In this document: positions 1 to 9,253 of the stretch, one piece after another
Numbering within the stretch: the first letter of the stretch is position 1
Layout: each line of letters starts with the position of its first letter
Assembly (NCBI RefSeq): GCF_016798245.1
Contig: NZ_JAEUZA010000002.1
Location: 558,001-622,000 of the forward strand
Direction of reading: 5' to 3'
DNA: 64,000 bases
Source: Alkalicoccobacillus gibsonii
GTDB taxonomy: Bacteria > Bacillota > Bacilli > Bacillales > Bacillaceae_D
Position numbers and translations under genes: made by a program
The notes under the pieces: model-generated
Seen by the model: the letters and a program-made list of their open reading frames with translations, nothing else
The model's database searches: none
Told to the model about the DNA's origin: nothing

Positions 1-1
1 T

Positions 2-685
2 ACATTGAGTTATGCTGTACAACCAAGTCCGGATGGTCTTGCTCAAGCTTTTATTATTGGAGAAGATTTTATTGGTGATGACTCTGTAGCTTTGGTATTA
101 GGCGATAATATTTATTATGGACATGGCTTTACTAAAATGCTTGAAAGAGCATCAAGTCGATCAAATGGTGCTACTGTTTTTGGCTATAATGTTAAAGATC
201 CAGAACGTTTTGGCGTAGTGGAATTTGATCATAGTGGAAGAGCTATTTCTATTGAGGAAAAACCTAATCAGCCTAAGTCTTCGTACGCTGTAACAGGGCT
301 ATATTTTTATGATAATGATGTAGTAGATATTGCAAAGAATATTGTTCCGTCTGAGCGAGGAGAGCTTGAAATTACTTCAATTAATGAAGCTTATCTTCAA
401 AGAGGTGACTTGCATGTTGAGCTCTTAGGACGTGGCTTTGCATGGTTGGATACTGGAACGCATGAATCTCTGCTTGAGGCATCGACATTCATTGAAACGA
501 TTGAACAACGTCAGAGTTTAAAGGTCGCTTGTTTAGAAGAAATTGCATATCGTAAAGGATATATTTCGCGAGAACAACTCTTACACCTAGCAGAACCTTT
601 AAAGAAAAATGAGTACGGGAAATATCTAATTAAACTTGCTGATCAAATAGAAGTAGACGTTTTAGTAGGGGGCTTAAAAGGATGA
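2..685 (+). CDS. rfbA: Glucose-1-phosphate thymidylyltransferase, 5'-truncated
   Basis: This enzyme joins glucose-1-phosphate and dTTP to make dTDP-glucose, the first step of dTDP-L-rhamnose synthesis in the cytoplasm. The reading frame is already open at the window edge, so the N-terminal nucleotide-binding segment lies outside; about 228 residues remain. Visible family motifs include [39 protein letters not shown] and [10 protein letters not shown], in the order seen in RfbA/RmlA. It overlaps rfbC by 4 bases (ATGA), so the two are translationally coupled. Confidence 0.95.
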   Translation, partial: TLSYAVQPSPDGLAQAFIIGEDFIGDDSVALVLGDNIYYGHGFTKMLERASSRSNGATVFGYNVKDPERFGVVEFDHSGRAISIEEKPNQPKSSYAVTGLYFYDNDVVDIAKNIVPSERGELEITSINEAYLQRGDLHVELLGRGFAWLDTGTHESLLEASTFIETIEQRQSLKVACLEEIAYRKGYISREQLLHLAEPLKKNEYGKYLIKLADQIEVDVLVGGLKG

Positions 686-1239
686 AAAAAGTTGAAACAA
701 AGTTCGAAGATGCATTCCTGCTTGAGCCAAACGTATTTGGAGATCACCGTGGATTCTTTATGGAGAGCTATAACAAGGATACATTCACCTCTTTAGGAAT
801 AGATATAGAGTTCATACAAGATAATCACTCATTATCTCAATTAGCTGGTACTTTAAGAGGATTACATTATCAACTTGCACCTAAGGCTCAAACCAAATTG
901 GTTCGAGTTACTAGTGGAGCTATTTACGATGTGATTCTTGATATTCGTAAGGGGTCATCTACATACGGTCAATGGCAAGGGTTTATATTAACTTCTGAAA
1001 ATAAACGACAATTACTAGTGCCAAAAGGATTTGCACATGGTTTTTGTACATTGACACCTGATACAGAAGTACAATATAAAGTTGATGAACTATATTCCCA
1101 AGAAAACGATCGTGGTATTGCTTGGGATGATCAAAACTTAAATATTGACTGGCCCGTTTCAGAGCCAATCTTATCAGATAAAGATAGCAAACACCCTTTG
1201 TTTAAAAATGCAGACAATAACTTCGAGATAGGGGAATAA
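682..1239 (+). CDS. rfbC: dTDP-4-dehydrorhamnose 3,5-epimerase
   Basis: A cupin-fold epimerase that inverts C3 and C5 of dTDP-4-keto-6-deoxyglucose. At 185 residues it has the normal family length. Motifs visible include the [10 protein letters not shown] region, GTLRGLHYQ, carrying the catalytic-site histidine, and [10 protein letters not shown]. Its ATG overlaps the rfbA stop codon, with AGGGGG just upstream inside rfbA. The gene order rfbA-C-B-D is a common Firmicute arrangement; the product feeds rhamnose into surface glycans or glycosylated surface proteins. Confidence 0.96.
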   Translation: MKKVETKFEDAFLLEPNVFGDHRGFFMESYNKDTFTSLGIDIEFIQDNHSLSQLAGTLRGLHYQLAPKAQTKLVRVTSGAIYDVILDIRKGSSTYGQWQGFILTSENKRQLLVPKGFAHGFCTLTPDTEVQYKVDELYSQENDRGIAWDDQNLNIDWPVSEPILSDKDSKHPLFKNADNNFEIGE

Positions 1240-1243
1240 GTAA

Positions 1244-2263
1244 ATGAACATATTAATTACTGGTGGGGCTGGATTTATAGGAAGTAACTTTGTTAAATAT
1301 ATGGTACGTAAATATCCAACTTATCAATTTCTGAATGTAGATCTTTTAACTTATGCAGGTAACTTAGAGAACTTGACTGATATCGAAGAACATACTAATT
1401 ATAAATTTGTTAAAGCGGATATTTGTGATAAAGCACTAATTACAAGTCTTGTTGAAGAGAATAAGATAGATACCATTATTAACTTTGCCGCTGAATCACA
1501 TGTAGATCGTAGTATCAGTAACCCAAGTATTTTCGTTCAAACTAACGTAGTTGGAACTCAAGTACTTTTAGACGTAGCGAAGGAACAAAATCTTACTAAA
1601 TATGTACAAGTTTCCACAGATGAAGTATATGGTTCTTTAGGTAAAGAAGGCTACTTTACTGAGGATACACCGTTACAACCAAACAGCCCTTATTCATCAA
1701 GTAAAGCAGGCTCAGATTTATTAGTTAGAGCCTACTACGAAACATTTGGTTTGAACGTAAACATTACAAGATGCTCAAATAACTATGGTCCACTTCAATT
1801 CCCGGAAAAATTAATTCCATTAATGATCTCAAATGCACTTGAAGGGAAGCCACTTCCTGTTTATGGTGATGGGCAAAATATTAGGGACTGGCTGCATGTA
1901 GAAGATCATTGTTCAGCCATTGACCTTGTATTACATGAAGGTGAATCGGGAGAAGTATACAATGTAGGTGGTCATAATGAACGTACAAACATCCAAATTG
2001 TCGAGACCATTATTGAAGCGCTAGGTGCTTCTAAAGACCTTATCACTTACGTAGAAGATAGATTAGGGCATGATCGTCGTTACGGAATCGATCCAGAGAA
2101 ATTAACGTCTGAACTTGGGTGGAAGCCTAAATATACGTTTGAGACAGGTATTAAGGAAACGATTCAATGGTATTTAGATAATCGTGAGTGGTGGGAGCGT
2201 ATTAAGTCCGGTGACTATATGGACTATTATGCTAAACAATACGAAGGTAAACTAAATGTCTAA
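1244..2263 (+). CDS. rfbB: dTDP-glucose 4,6-dehydratase
   Basis: A short-chain dehydrogenase/reductase of the extended type that converts dTDP-glucose to dTDP-4-keto-6-deoxyglucose with bound NAD+. The N-terminus carries the Rossmann motif GGAGFIGSNF. The catalytic set STDEVYG and the YSSSKAGSD tyrosine-lysine pair (YxxxK) are present, followed by RCSNNYGP and the substrate-binding RDWLHVEDH. Its 339 residues match the family. It begins 4 bp after rfbC and overlaps rfbD by 8 bp. Confidence 0.96.
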   Translation: MNILITGGAGFIGSNFVKYMVRKYPTYQFLNVDLLTYAGNLENLTDIEEHTNYKFVKADICDKALITSLVEENKIDTIINFAAESHVDRSISNPSIFVQTNVVGTQVLLDVAKEQNLTKYVQVSTDEVYGSLGKEGYFTEDTPLQPNSPYSSSKAGSDLLVRAYYETFGLNVNITRCSNNYGPLQFPEKLIPLMISNALEGKPLPVYGDGQNIRDWLHVEDHCSAIDLVLHEGESGEVYNVGGHNERTNIQIVETIIEALGASKDLITYVEDRLGHDRRYGIDPEKLTSELGWKPKYTFETGIKETIQWYLDNREWWERIKSGDYMDYYAKQYEGKLNV

Positions 2264-3113
2264 AAAGGTCTTAATTACAGGGGCTGGAGGACAATTAGGT
2301 AATGATCTTGTTAAGCAATTTGCTGAGCAAGGCTACGAAGTATTCGGGTTAAATCGAGAAGAACTTGATATCACGAATCAAGAGAAAGTAAAAGAAGTTT
2401 TTACTGAAATTAAACCAGATATAGTAATTCATTCTGCAGCCTATACAGCAGTAGATAATGCAGAAAACGATCAAGAATCTGCATTTCTAATAAATGCAAT
2501 AGGTAGTAGAAATATAGCAATTGAAGCGGATTGCTGCGGATCGAAGTTGGTATATGTTAGTACTGATTATGTTTTTAATGGTGAAGCTAGAGAACCTATT
2601 AATGAATTCGAAGCAATCTCGCCTTTAGGCATATACGGGAGATCTAAACTTGCAGGTGAACAATACGTAAAAGATTTAAGCAATAAATTTTTTATCGTAC
2701 GTACTTCCTGGGTGTTTGGTTTGAATGGAAACAACTTTGTAAAAACGATGCTTAAACTATCAGAGCAGAAAGATGAGCTTGGTGTAGTAAGTGACCAAGT
2801 AGGAAGCCCTACTTACACAGTTGATTTGGCACATGTTATTAATGAACTTGTCAAAACTGAAAAGTACGGTACATATCATGTGGCAAACAATGGAAGTTGT
2901 AGTTGGTATGAGTTTGCTAAAGAGATATTTAAATTAAGTAATAAATCAGTAAAAGTAAATCCTCTAACATCTGAGGAATTTCCTAGGCCAGCTAAAAGAC
3001 CGGCTTACTCAGTGTTTGACCAGATGAATTTGAGGTTAAATAATATTAAAGAAATGCCTCATTGGAAAGATGCATTAAAGAGATTTCTTCAAGAGTATAG
3101 CACTACTGAATGA
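2256..3113 (+). CDS. rfbD: dTDP-4-dehydrorhamnose reductase
   Basis: The last enzyme of the pathway: it reduces dTDP-4-keto-L-rhamnose to dTDP-L-rhamnose with NAD(P)H. It shows GAGGQLGNDL at the N-terminus, the family signature region STDYVFNG, YGRSKLAGE with the catalytic YxxxK, and VRTSWVFG. At 285 residues it is full length. It is the final gene of the operon; a strong hairpin terminator follows directly. Confidence 0.95.
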   Translation: MSKKVLITGAGGQLGNDLVKQFAEQGYEVFGLNREELDITNQEKVKEVFTEIKPDIVIHSAAYTAVDNAENDQESAFLINAIGSRNIAIEADCCGSKLVYVSTDYVFNGEAREPINEFEAISPLGIYGRSKLAGEQYVKDLSNKFFIVRTSWVFGLNGNNFVKTMLKLSEQKDELGVVSDQVGSPTYTVDLAHVINELVKTEKYGTYHVANNGSCSWYEFAKEIFKLSNKSVKVNPLTSEEFPRPAKRPAYSVFDQMNLRLNNIKEMPHWKDALKRFLQEYSTTE

Positions 3114-3117
3114 TAAT

Positions 3118-3158
3118 CTAGTAAAAAGCCCCTCATATTAAATGAGGGGCTTTACTAG
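3118..3158 (+). terminator. Rho-independent terminator of the rfb operon
   Basis: A near-perfect inverted repeat (arms ending in AGCCCCTCAT and ATGAGGGGCT) begins a few bases after the rfbD stop and ends the rhamnose operon. Confidence 0.9.
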
Positions 3159-3317
3159 ATACGGTGACAAAATAACGAGTTACCCTCTCAGGCAGTCTCA
3201 CAAGAATTAATTTTGGTACGTTTTTTCCACTGAGTTTTATAGTATAATTTGGATAATTACAAGTTATTAAGACCTGTTATTTTGGTGGCCTCTTAGTCTA
3301 GTGGGGTGAACATATAT

Positions 3318-4031
3318 ATGCATAGGTTTTTCTGGAGAATGGTTCATAGCTGGTGGTTGTCACTGTCACTCGTTCCGTTTGGATTAACTAGTTTTCTTGC
3401 TTTTTTCTATGTTGGGTTTATGGCAAGGCGTTTTAGATGGAAAGTGTATGGTGTGTTGTATACCTCAATTCTATTCCTCTTTTTTTTTGCCCCTACCTCC
3501 GGAACTTGGAGTATGGTTTTATTGATTAGCTGGGTCATTTCCATAGTCCATCTTTTTGTGATTCGAGCCCCTTTTTTAGAAGCATTGGAACGAACAAACC
3601 GTAAGAAAAGAAAGCGAACAATTAAGAATTCGAAGCCTGTCAATAAATGGAAAAAGAGAACAGTGAGGCCCCCAATTAAGCCGAAAATTGAAGTTAAGCC
3701 GGAAGTGTCTATTCAACCAGAAGTCGCAATCAAACCTTTGACGATTGAAAGAAACGATACTAAATCCCCTGTGTTTAAAAGGGACCTAAGGGAACAAGCA
3801 ACTACACCTAAAAAGAATATCTTCAATACAAAAGAAAAACGCTTGCGAAAGGAACTACACGTGCACATTCTCACGCACTCTAGCTCATTAAGGCTGATAA
3901 AGAAAGTCTTTGATCAGACAGGGACACTGAACCATATGATCTTAGTGAGTTTAAAAGAAAAGCTCATTAGAACTCTTAGAACAACTGATGAATTCAATCA
4001 GTTTTCCGATCGTGAATTGAATCCATCATAG
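3318..4031 (+). CDS. Membrane protein with basic cytoplasmic tail, unknown function
   Basis: I do not recognise a family. The first 90 residues hold about three hydrophobic helices, including LVPFGLTSFLAFFYVGFMA and a WSMVLLISWVISIVHLF segment. They are followed by a strongly basic, proline-rich linker (RTNRKKRKR and repeated KPEV/KPL units) and a C-terminal segment of about 60 residues predicted soluble. I chose ATG 3318 over an in-frame GTG at 3306 because GGGGTGA at 3303-3309 lies 8 bases before it. It is a monocistronic gene between the rfb terminator and the HExxH gene. Confidence 0.6.
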   Translation: MHRFFWRMVHSWWLSLSLVPFGLTSFLAFFYVGFMARRFRWKVYGVLYTSILFLFFFAPTSGTWSMVLLISWVISIVHLFVIRAPFLEALERTNRKKRKRTIKNSKPVNKWKKRTVRPPIKPKIEVKPEVSIQPEVAIKPLTIERNDTKSPVFKRDLREQATTPKKNIFNTKEKRLRKELHVHILTHSSSLRLIKKVFDQTGTLNHMILVSLKEKLIRTLRTTDEFNQFSDRELNPS

Positions 4032-4099
4032 AAGATGAGACGAAAAAGATTCTAAAAAGCAAAGAATTTCATTCGAATTATATTAGGGGACTTGTTTAG

Positions 4100-4744
4100 A
4101 TGAGTGAGAAGATGCTTAACACTTACGATGAAGCGAAGCAGCTGTTTGCAAGCGGTACACTTACATATAACCCGATGTCTGATCAAAACCTCTTCTCGAA
4201 TGCGCGATTCAAGATTAAGGTTAACGGAAGGCTCGATCATTTTACACAGAGTACTCTGTACGAAAACTATAACCGGATTGCAGAGAATTTGAAGGTATAT
4301 CCTACAGTCTCCATCTATCCTAGAAGTTACGAACTTCCAGGTGGAATGGGTGGTTTCTATCATCCGGATCGGAATCATATTGAGCTTCTTGACCATTATT
4401 ATTTAATTAGTATTCTTTCACATGAAATGAGACATGCTCATCAATACATTTATTATCCGGATTTATATTATGCGACTTCGTATACTTCTGCTAGTGAGTA
4501 TATTGATTGCTTCGTTGAACGAGATGCGAGGGCTTATTCAATGGATTATTGCCAGACAGATAAGTTCTGGGAGGAAATCGATTCATTAAAAGAAGAAGAA
4601 GACAAATATGAACGAATTTTAACGAATACCATTTCTGCATCAGAAGCAGGAATGAATGAAGCGTATTTTAAAGAGAATCCTTCCGTTGGTATGAGTGTCC
4701 AAGAAATTATCACACGCTGGAACACCCTAAGAGAGATAATGTGA
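4100..4744 (+). CDS. Putative zinc metallopeptidase-like protein (HExxH)
   Basis: A 214-residue soluble protein without a signal peptide. Near residues 112-118 it has SHEMRHAHQ, an HExxH zinc-binding motif placed after a hydrophobic helix (YYLISILSHE). A later acidic segment, EYIDCFVERDARAYS, offers the kind of glutamate/aspartate (ExxxD) that serves as third ligand in gluzincin-type folds. A GGMGGFYHPDRNHIEL strand precedes the helix, as in DUF-type HExxH families. The substrate is unknown. An overlapping alternative-frame ORF at 4104 is a shadow. Confidence 0.6.
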   Translation: MSEKMLNTYDEAKQLFASGTLTYNPMSDQNLFSNARFKIKVNGRLDHFTQSTLYENYNRIAENLKVYPTVSIYPRSYELPGGMGGFYHPDRNHIELLDHYYLISILSHEMRHAHQYIYYPDLYYATSYTSASEYIDCFVERDARAYSMDYCQTDKFWEEIDSLKEEEDKYERILTNTISASEAGMNEAYFKENPSVGMSVQEIITRWNTLREIM

Positions 4745-4924
4745 TTGAGTTTAAAGTGAAAAGAAGGAGACGGTTCTGGAGAAGGTAATTCATTCTAAAC
4801 ATCAATTGGTAAATAACTAAAAAATATACTTTAATATCCCGATATTATTAATGAAATGGAATATAGAATTGGTAGAATTCTAATATTTAATATTACATCA
4901 ATGAACAACTAGGAGATGAACTAT

Positions 4925-7339
4925 TTGAAAAAAGCAGCAAAACTTACAGTAGCGACTTTACTAGCCTTAGGACCAGTTGTAGCACCACTATCTGCAAACG
5001 CAGAATCGGTGGAAGGGGTGGAAATTGAACCGGTTGAGCAATTGGATAAAGGCGAGAATGAAGAGATTGATGAGCAAGCAGAAGACCTTGAAGATGATGT
5101 GGACGCTAAGGAACTGATAGAAGAAGTTGATGAAGAGTTTCAATCTGAAGAAGAACCACTAGAACAGTTAGAAGAATTAGAGTTTGAGATTATTGAAGAT
5201 GAGATTCACCAAGAGGAAACAGATGAAGATACATATATCAAAGATGGCGAATATGAAGAAGAACTTCTGCCTGCGTCCGAGCAAGAGATTGATGGTGATA
5301 ATTTCTTAGAGGACAAAAATGTACGTGTTTATGTGATTGAAGAGCTAAAAAATAATAAAACTCTTAGTTGGGATTATCCATATGACGGTATAGTAACTGA
5401 ATCCATGCTACATGATTTAACGTCATTGCATATCGGTTCTACTTATTCTGTTGATAACACTGTTGATTTATCGTTTTTGGCGCATACTGAAAACCTAACT
5501 CATCTAGATTTAGAAGGTGTCAAAGCAAAAGACTGGTCTCCTTTAAAAAATAGTAAGAATTTAACTTCATTTGGTTTGATGGGTGTTGAGATAGATAATC
5601 TTGAGTTTTTACGAGGAAAATCTATTAATGAACTTTATATAGAATCGATTGTAAAAGATTGGTCTGTTCTTAGTGAGATGACGTTAACAACTTTTTCAGC
5701 TAAGTACAGTAATTTTAAAGATTTAGATTTACTTCATTCGAATGAAAGTCTAACTAGTTTAGATATCAGGCATACAGATGTAAAAGACATTCAAAGTCTC
5801 GTCCGTTTTAAGAATCTTGAAGTGTTAGCGGTTGGAGGAGTGGTCAAACAATCTGATTTAGATATGATTGCTTCTATCAATAGTCTTAGATCACTAAATG
5901 CGTCTGAGTCTAATCTAACAGATGTAAGTATGTTCGCTAATACAAAGCTTACGGACATCATACTCCACCACAATCAAATTTCTGATATTCGTGCTTTGTC
6001 TCATATTGAGACTATAAAGATGAACAGCCAGGAAATAACACTAGATCCTGTCATGATGGATGATGATGCAACTGAACTAACAATTGAGGATCCAATTAAG
6101 GGTACTGAAAGTATGTTTATGTTGGATGATGACTCACTGACAGTTGAAGGAATTAAAAAAGGTCAATCAGCTGCCTACGTTCGCTTTGCACTATACGGCC
6201 CAAATGGCAGTATCTTTGTTGGGGTAATAACGGTACCACTAGTTTGGGGAGACGAGGAACTTGAAGAAGAAACAGAAGAGGAAGAAGCCGTCACTCCTGT
6301 AGCACCAAAAGTGAAACAAGCTACGTTTGTTAAAGCATCTAGCGCAGATAAAGTAGCAGTAGAGGTGGAAATAGATGGTGACGTATCAGAATTTGATAAG
6401 GTGATTGTTACATTAAAGAATAAAGAAACAGGTCACACTGTCACTTCTGAAGGGACCATCCGGAAAGAAGCCGTAGCAAGCGGAATGTCCATCGCTGGAT
6501 TACGTGTAGGCTTTTTGGCTCCATTTGCAGCTGAGGTTGTAAATGAGCGTTATGTCATTGAGTTTGATCGCACTCAGTTTAATCCAGGTGAGTATGAAAT
6601 TGCTGCCATCTCTTTTGTCACATCAAGTGGTGAGTCTGTAGGAGGGTCTGAGCTACCAAGTGGTGGTGAGACTAGTACGGTTATTGTAGAGGATATTGAG
6701 GTTGAGATTCCTGTAGAAGAGGAAGAAGACACTGATTCACAGGAAGAGTCTGAAGAAACACCAGTTGATAATGGAACGGAAGATGGTGCGGATGACGTTG
6801 TAGAAGAGGGTCCAGAAACGGATAGAGAAGACTCCGATGAGGCATCAGCCGAAAATGGAACGGAAGAAGGACCAGACGACTCTATAGAAGAAGGTAGTAA
6901 TGAAGCAGGCAAAGATGATGAGCCTGACAGTGAAACACCAGTAAGCAACGAGGATGGCCAAAAGCCTGAAGAGAATCAATCAGATCGTGATATTGAGGAT
7001 ACGAATGAGTCAGGTACTGACGTAAGTACAAATCCAACAGATGGCACGAAGGTGGAATCAGGTCAGAAAACAATTGAATCGGTTGAAGATAATGAGAGCA
7101 CGAAGGATGCCATTAATCCAACAAACGAAGAAAAGAAACCTGAATCTACAAAAAGTGATCTTGTGCTGAATACAGATTTAAAAGATCAAAAAAATACTTC
7201 AGAAGTAAAAGAACAAAACAAAGAGAGCTTACCGCAAACAGGTGAAGCATATCCAGTGTGGATGACTGTGCTAGGTATTACTGCATTGCTTGGTGCATTA
7301 GGCTTATCAGTCGGTCGTAAAAAGCGCAAGGAAGCGTAA
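4925..7339 (+). CDS. LPXTG cell-wall-anchored protein with leucine-rich repeats
   Basis: A surface protein of about 800 residues. I take TTG 4925 as start because AGGAG (4911-4915) abuts the in-frame ATG 4916 but is correctly spaced from the TTG. A signal peptide (LLALGPVVAPLSANA) is followed by a very acidic stretch, then irregular internalin-like leucine-rich repeats (LTSLHIG, LTHLDLEG, LTSLDIRH, LRSLNASESN), a beta-rich domain near residues 430-560, and a second acidic Ser/Thr/Glu-rich wall-spanning region. It ends in LPQTGEAYPVW, a hydrophobic helix and GRKKRKEA, the classical sortase signal. A dedicated sortase gene follows. A role in adhesion is inferred from architecture only. Confidence 0.85.
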   Translation: MKKAAKLTVATLLALGPVVAPLSANAESVEGVEIEPVEQLDKGENEEIDEQAEDLEDDVDAKELIEEVDEEFQSEEEPLEQLEELEFEIIEDEIHQEETDEDTYIKDGEYEEELLPASEQEIDGDNFLEDKNVRVYVIEELKNNKTLSWDYPYDGIVTESMLHDLTSLHIGSTYSVDNTVDLSFLAHTENLTHLDLEGVKAKDWSPLKNSKNLTSFGLMGVEIDNLEFLRGKSINELYIESIVKDWSVLSEMTLTTFSAKYSNFKDLDLLHSNESLTSLDIRHTDVKDIQSLVRFKNLEVLAVGGVVKQSDLDMIASINSLRSLNASESNLTDVSMFANTKLTDIILHHNQISDIRALSHIETIKMNSQEITLDPVMMDDDATELTIEDPIKGTESMFMLDDDSLTVEGIKKGQSAAYVRFALYGPNGSIFVGVITVPLVWGDEELEEETEEEEAVTPVAPKVKQATFVKASSADKVAVEVEIDGDVSEFDKVIVTLKNKETGHTVTSEGTIRKEAVASGMSIAGLRVGFLAPFAAEVVNERYVIEFDRTQFNPGEYEIAAISFVTSSGESVGGSELPSGGETSTVIVEDIEVEIPVEEEEDTDSQEESEETPVDNGTEDGADDVVEEGPETDREDSDEASAENGTEEGPDDSIEEGSNEAGKDDEPDSETPVSNEDGQKPEENQSDRDIEDTNESGTDVSTNPTDGTKVESGQKTIESVEDNESTKDAINPTNEEKKPESTKSDLVLNTDLKDQKNTSEVKEQNKESLPQTGEAYPVWMTVLGITALLGALGLSVGRKKRKEA

Positions 7340-7349
7340 AAGGTAGAGT

Positions 7350-7380
7350 CCATCTCTAGGGTATCCTAGAGGTGGCTTTT
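7350..7380 (+). terminator. Hairpin between LPXTG gene and its sortase
   Basis: Arms CCATCTCTAGG and CCTAGAGGTGG with a GTAT loop, followed by CTTTT. It may end most transcripts so that the sortase is made at a lower level than its substrate. Confidence 0.7.
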
Positions 7381-7400
7381 CGTAGAAAAGAGGATAGTCT

Positions 7401-8009
7401 GTGATAAGAAAACTATTCATTGTAATGTTAGTTATAGTTGGGGTGAGCTTGCTGCTTTATCCAAAGCTAGAAGCATTCTACTTTGCAGGAGAACAAGCGG
7501 ATTTAGTGAAAGAATTTGAGCTGCTATCATCGATTGACGTCGATGAAAATGAGGATCATACGCTTGATGTGTCTAATAATGGGCTGCAAGGTATTGGAGA
7601 CACGAGTGTGGTGGGTATCCTGAGACTAGAAGCAATTGATCTGGAATTAGCGATCTTTGAAGGAGCTAGTAACGAAAATTTGGACAGAGGATTAGGAAGT
7701 ATCACAAGCTTTGATCAAGTAGGAACATCAAACGTTTCCATCGCAGGACATCGTTCAGTTACGGACGGAAAACTATTTAACCGGCTGGGTGAGGTAGAGC
7801 AAGGTGACACGATCGATGTGATCTCTCGTTATGGTCAGTATGTATTTGTCGTTGATGACGTGTTTGTTGTCCACCAATCTGATGTAAGTGTTCTAGAGGA
7901 TACTGGGGAAGCTGTGGTGACTTTAGTAACCTGTACCCCAATTGGAGCGAAAGACCCTGAGGATCGATTAATTATTAGAGGGAGTTTGATTGAGACATTT
8001 GGGATGTAA
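7401..8009 (+). CDS. Class D-like sortase
   Basis: A membrane-anchored transpeptidase that cleaves LPXTG-type signals and links proteins to peptidoglycan. One N-terminal transmembrane helix (LFIVMLVIVGVSLLLYP) is followed by the sortase beta-barrel. The catalytic triad is visible: His117 in SIAGHRS, Cys178 in TLVTCTP and Arg189 in DRLIIRG. The 202-residue length and simple N-terminal anchor fit class D. The start is GTG with AGAGG upstream. Its likely substrate is the preceding LPQTG protein. Confidence 0.88.
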   Translation: MIRKLFIVMLVIVGVSLLLYPKLEAFYFAGEQADLVKEFELLSSIDVDENEDHTLDVSNNGLQGIGDTSVVGILRLEAIDLELAIFEGASNENLDRGLGSITSFDQVGTSNVSIAGHRSVTDGKLFNRLGEVEQGDTIDVISRYGQYVFVVDDVFVVHQSDVSVLEDTGEAVVTLVTCTPIGAKDPEDRLIIRGSLIETFGM

Positions 8010-8056
8010 TACGAATTTATAACATCTTAAACTCTAAATAGTGTGGTGGAATTTTA

Positions 8057-8494
8057 ATGACACAATGTATTTATATCGCTTCACCAGTTAAATTGCCTAA
8101 AGGAAATGTCGAACGATCTTCAATGATAGAAAAGTATACAACAAATGAAATGTCTTCGTACTTGTTCTTTGAGAATAACTATAATGATCTTCTAAAAAGA
8201 AAGGAATCGTTAAGTATACATTTTTCTTATGATTACCAGGTTTCCGCTGAAACGAACGCGTTACCTTTAAGATTTCAGGAAAAAGGAACAATTGAAGAAA
8301 AGATATGCTTGGATATCTTATATCAGTATTTGAACCACGCTCTACAAGAAAGTGGAGTATTAGAAATGTTTACATGTTTAAGTGGATAAGAGAACTTAGA
8401 GATAGCAATAAAAAAACAACTTAAATGGGATGATATTAAGGATCTTTACGATTTAACCTTATTAGATCGTGAGTTTCTTACAATAACACTCTAG
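8057..8494 (+). pseudogene. Small hypothetical gene interrupted by an in-frame TAA
   Basis: The frame from ATG 8057 (preceded by GTGGTGGA) encodes 110 residues up to TAA 8387-8389. It then stays open in the same frame for 34 more codons, reading ENLEIAIKKQLKWDDIKDL and ending at TAG 8492. The continuation is protein-like in composition and the convergent terminator starts only after the second stop, so the ancestral product was probably about 145 residues. I do not recognise the family. A point mutation to TAA, or a sequencing error, explains it most simply. Confidence 0.6.
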
Positions 8495-8524
8495 TTAAAA
8501 AGGAATGAAATGTAACAGAAAAAC

Positions 8525-8557
8525 AAATAACCTCTCATCAAATCTGAGAGGTTATTT
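8525..8557. terminator. Bidirectional terminator between convergent genes
   Basis: Perfect 13-bp arms (AAATAACCTCTCA and TGAGAGGTTATTT) around a 6-base loop, placed between the plus-strand broken gene and the minus-strand operon 8561-10047. Confidence 0.88.
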
Positions 8558-8560
8558 GCT

Positions 8561-8896
8561 TTATCCAAACTCTCTAAGAGTCATTTTAGCATTAAACCGT
8601 TGTTGACCTATGCTGTGATCTTTAGAGAGTCTTCTGAGAATAGCAATTGAGTGTTTTTTGCGATGGTTCATTTGTATGGATATCACACTTGTCCAAATAA
8701 GAACACTTGGATTTGTTTCATTCAAGAGGTTGTCTACAATAATAGGACCATTTACTGGGTCACGTTTGATTTTCTCAAATAAGGTAAAGAGAATCTTAGA
8801 TGACTTGTTCCCTCTTCTATAGTTTCCCGTTTCCTCTGTTTCCTCATGAATTAAAGCATGCTTAATAAATGTTTCTTTCACTCTATCTAGGTCCAT
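8561..8896 (-). CDS. DUF2019-like helical repeat protein
   Basis: A 111-residue soluble protein. It contains NYRRGNKSSKILFTLFEKI, then NLLNETNPSVLIWTSVISI, then AILRRLSKD, a pattern of short HEAT-like helices seen in DUF2019 proteins, which often accompany toxin or immunity genes. That function is from family context, not proven here. GGAGGCGG precedes the ATG. It is the last gene of a four-gene minus-strand unit, 18 bp after the CPCC-like gene. Confidence 0.55.
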   Translation of the reverse strand: MDLDRVKETFIKHALIHEETEETGNYRRGNKSSKILFTLFEKIKRDPVNGPIIVDNLLNETNPSVLIWTSVISIQMNHRKKHSIAILRRLSKDHSIGQQRFNAKMTLREFG

Positions 8897-8914
8897 CTAT
8901 ACCGCCTCCAGAGC

Positions 8915-9253
8915 TTATGACAAAGGTTCTTTGGTCATACTCTTTAACTGATCTTTTAAGATATGATCTTTAAGTGAACCATTTGTCTTTAATAGTCTTT
9001 CAGGGAAATCCTCCGAAATAGGTTTAGCTCCACTTGCTATCCAAGCGTTTCTGTAATGAGTATATAGTTCTTCCTTTGAATAAATAATAGGTTCATTATT
9101 CTCATCGTGATCATCGTCATCTACTCCAAACTGAAACCCGCAACAGGAACAAATGTCAAAGCTGCTACAACCAAATGTATCGTATGGAGGCTCATCTAAA
9201 CCTGGATATCCACAAACAGGACATCTGTAGAAAGTTCTTATGTTAAGATCCAT
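8915..9253 (-). CDS. Cysteine-rich CPCC-like zinc-ribbon protein
   Basis: A 112-residue protein with two cysteine pairs, CPVCGYPGL near residue 12 and ICSCCGFQFGVDD near residue 34, predicted to bind one zinc ion. A conserved-looking EELYTHYRNAWIASGAKP segment follows, typical of the small Bacillus CPCC proteins found beside toxin or immunity genes. Its ATG directly follows the TAA of the upstream membrane gene, so translation is probably coupled. Function is unknown. Confidence 0.65.
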   Translation of the reverse strand: MDLNIRTFYRCPVCGYPGLDEPPYDTFGCSSFDICSCCGFQFGVDDDDHDENNEPIIYSKEELYTHYRNAWIASGAKPISEDFPERLLKTNGSLKDHILKDQLKSMTKEPLS

